Source: Acidobacteriota bacterium
GTDB taxonomy: Bacteria > Actinomycetota > Acidimicrobiia > Spongiisociales > UBA5794
Assembly (NCBI GenBank): GCA_004356175.1
Contig: SMXV01000065.1
Location: 1-5,594 of the forward strand
Direction of reading: 5' to 3'
DNA length: 5,594 nt
Part shown: piece after piece, positions 4,626 through 5,594 of the stretch
How positions within the stretch are numbered: position 1 is the first letter of the stretch
How the letters are laid out: every line of letters starts with the position of its first letter
Notes under the pieces: model-generated
Databases searched by the model: none
What the model was told of the DNA's origin: nothing
Seen by the model: only the letters and a program-made list of their open reading frames with translations
Translations under genes and position numbers: made by a program

Positions 4626-5594
4626 GTGATCGGTAGAGTTTTCTGCATCCTCGTTCTGGTGTTTGTCGCCGCCGCTTGCGACTCGTCAGGGACACCGCCG
4701 TCAACAACCATCGACTCGACAGCGACGACCAGCCTCGGAGCGACCCCGGAAACCACACTCCCGGCGACGACAACTTCGACAGATGCGCCCGCGCCGAGCG
4801 TGGTCGCTGACATCATCTTCACCAATGGCGTGGTTGTCACCATGGATCCTGACGTCGGCACGGTCGAGGCAATCGCGGTAATCGGCGACGTGATCCTCGA
4901 TGTGGGCACGTCTGAGGAGATGTTGCGCTACCACGGCCCGAGCACGGAGGTCGTCCAACTCGATGGTCGCACTGTGAATCCAGGATTCGTTGATGCCCAC
5001 ACGCACATTCTCACCGATATGGCGGGTATCGAAGCGGGACAGGCCCTCGCGCTCGCCAATGGCATCACGTCGCTTGCCGACCTGTCGGTCGAATCGGAAT
5101 GGCCGGAGAGGTTCACGGCGGCGGCTGAGTCGGGAGTGCTTCGGGTCCGCACGAGCATGTACTTCGGCCGCACCGACGCCTGTGGTGTTGACAACGGTAC
5201 CTGGTATGAGACCTATGCCGCCGATACGGTGTTCTCCGACAGGCTCAGGGTGGGTGGAGTCAAGATCTTCTCCGACGGAGGTGTATGCGGTCTTCTCGGG
5301 GTGAGTGAGCCGTTCCTTGAGGGCGTAGAAGTAGGCGATCCCTACCACGACCTCGAGACGCTCACTTCCATGATTAGAGAAGCCAACGATCGCGGCTACC
5401 AGGTCGCCATCCATGCACAGGGAGATCTCGCGATTGCACGAGTCCAGGACGCGTACGCTGCGATCCTCACAGGTGGCGAGAACCCTCTCCGGCACCGGAT
5501 AGAACACAACGTATTTGCCACTTCGGAGGTCATCAGCCGATACAGCGAACTCGGACTTGTGCTGACCCTGTTCGGTTCCTCTGAGGCGTGCAAC
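4626..5594 (+). CDS. Secreted lipoprotein amidohydrolase, amidohydrolase-3/YtcJ type (3' end cut off)
   Basis: This is probably a metal-dependent hydrolase anchored to the outer face of the membrane; the substrate is unknown. The frame gives 323 codons running off the right edge. A signal peptide (MIGRVFCILVLVFVAAAC) has C18 as the likely lipidated cysteine. A Thr/Ser/Pro/Ala-rich linker (about 20-58) suits an exposed lipoprotein. The hydrolase domain starts near 60 with ADIIFTNGVVVTMD, typical of the N-terminal beta-sandwich. Metal and active-site motifs are FVDAHTH (H125, H127), VKIFSDGG (K213), AIHAQGD (H263) and RIEHN (H294), in the order seen in amidohydrolase-3 proteins. The rest of the barrel is outside the window. 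Only about 20 residues separate HTH from NGITSLADLS, where many YtcJ proteins have a longer insert, so it may be a compact subtype. GTG at 4626 is chosen because it gives a complete signal peptide; no ATG alternative exists. The divergent sigma factor is a neighbour, not evidence of shared function. Confidence 0.88.
   Translation, partial: MIGRVFCILVLVFVAAACDSSGTPPSTTIDSTATTSLGATPETTLPATTTSTDAPAPSVVADIIFTNGVVVTMDPDVGTVEAIAVIGDVILDVGTSEEMLRYHGPSTEVVQLDGRTVNPGFVDAHTHILTDMAGIEAGQALALANGITSLADLSVESEWPERFTAAAESGVLRVRTSMYFGRTDACGVDNGTWYETYAADTVFSDRLRVGGVKIFSDGGVCGLLGVSEPFLEGVEVGDPYHDLETLTSMIREANDRGYQVAIHAQGDLAIARVQDAYAAILTGGENPLRHRIEHNVFATSEVISRYSELGLVLTLFGSSEACN

Noticed and set aside
4701..5507. 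Minus-strand open frame of 268 codons
   Set aside because: It is antisense to the hydrolase, whose plus-strand frame has a signal peptide and ordered metal-site motifs. The antisense translation has no family features.

Overview
The window looks like a piece of an actinobacterial chromosome, possibly from an Acidimicrobiia-like lineage. This is inferred from moderate-to-high GC, an acidic N-terminal extension on NusG, a tRNA-Trp without an encoded CCA directly upstream of secE, and a lipoprotein gene that looks leaderless. The class-level placement is a guess.

Layout. Positions 1-2231 (minus strand) hold a conserved translation/secretion/transcription block. In transcription order it reads tRNA-Trp, secE, nusG, rplK (L11), rplA (L1, cut by the left edge). 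Spacing is tight: 22 nt from tRNA to secE, a 1-nt secE/nusG overlap, 20 nt from nusG to rplK, and 90 nt from rplK to rplA. A plausible promoter lies just upstream of the tRNA.

Positions 2293-3180 (minus strand) hold no intact gene. They do contain a clearly readable but broken gene for a GT28/MurG-like glycosyltransferase, with four in-frame nonsense codons (TGA, TAG, TAG, TAA) and two compensating one-base frameshifts. Positions 3263-4176 (minus strand) encode an ECF sigma factor and its membrane zinc-finger anti-sigma factor, overlapping by ATGA.

Positions 4177-4625 are a divergent intergenic region with inverted repeats and an extended -10 element. From 4626 to the right edge (plus strand) runs the 5' part of a lipid-anchored amidohydrolase (amidohydrolase-3/YtcJ type).

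How they fit together. The minus-strand block supplies core machinery: ribosomal stalk base and L1 protein, NusG, the SecE translocon subunit, and tRNA-Trp. The sigma/anti-sigma pair is a stress-type regulatory switch whose targets cannot be read from this window. The dead glycosyltransferase may once have been the third gene downstream of that pair. I see no CRISPR array, insertion sequence, phage gene or clearly new multi-gene system. The most notable signals are the glycosyltransferase pseudogene, the apparently leaderless lipoprotein hydrolase gene with repeats upstream, and the sigma/anti-sigma pair next to an essential operon.
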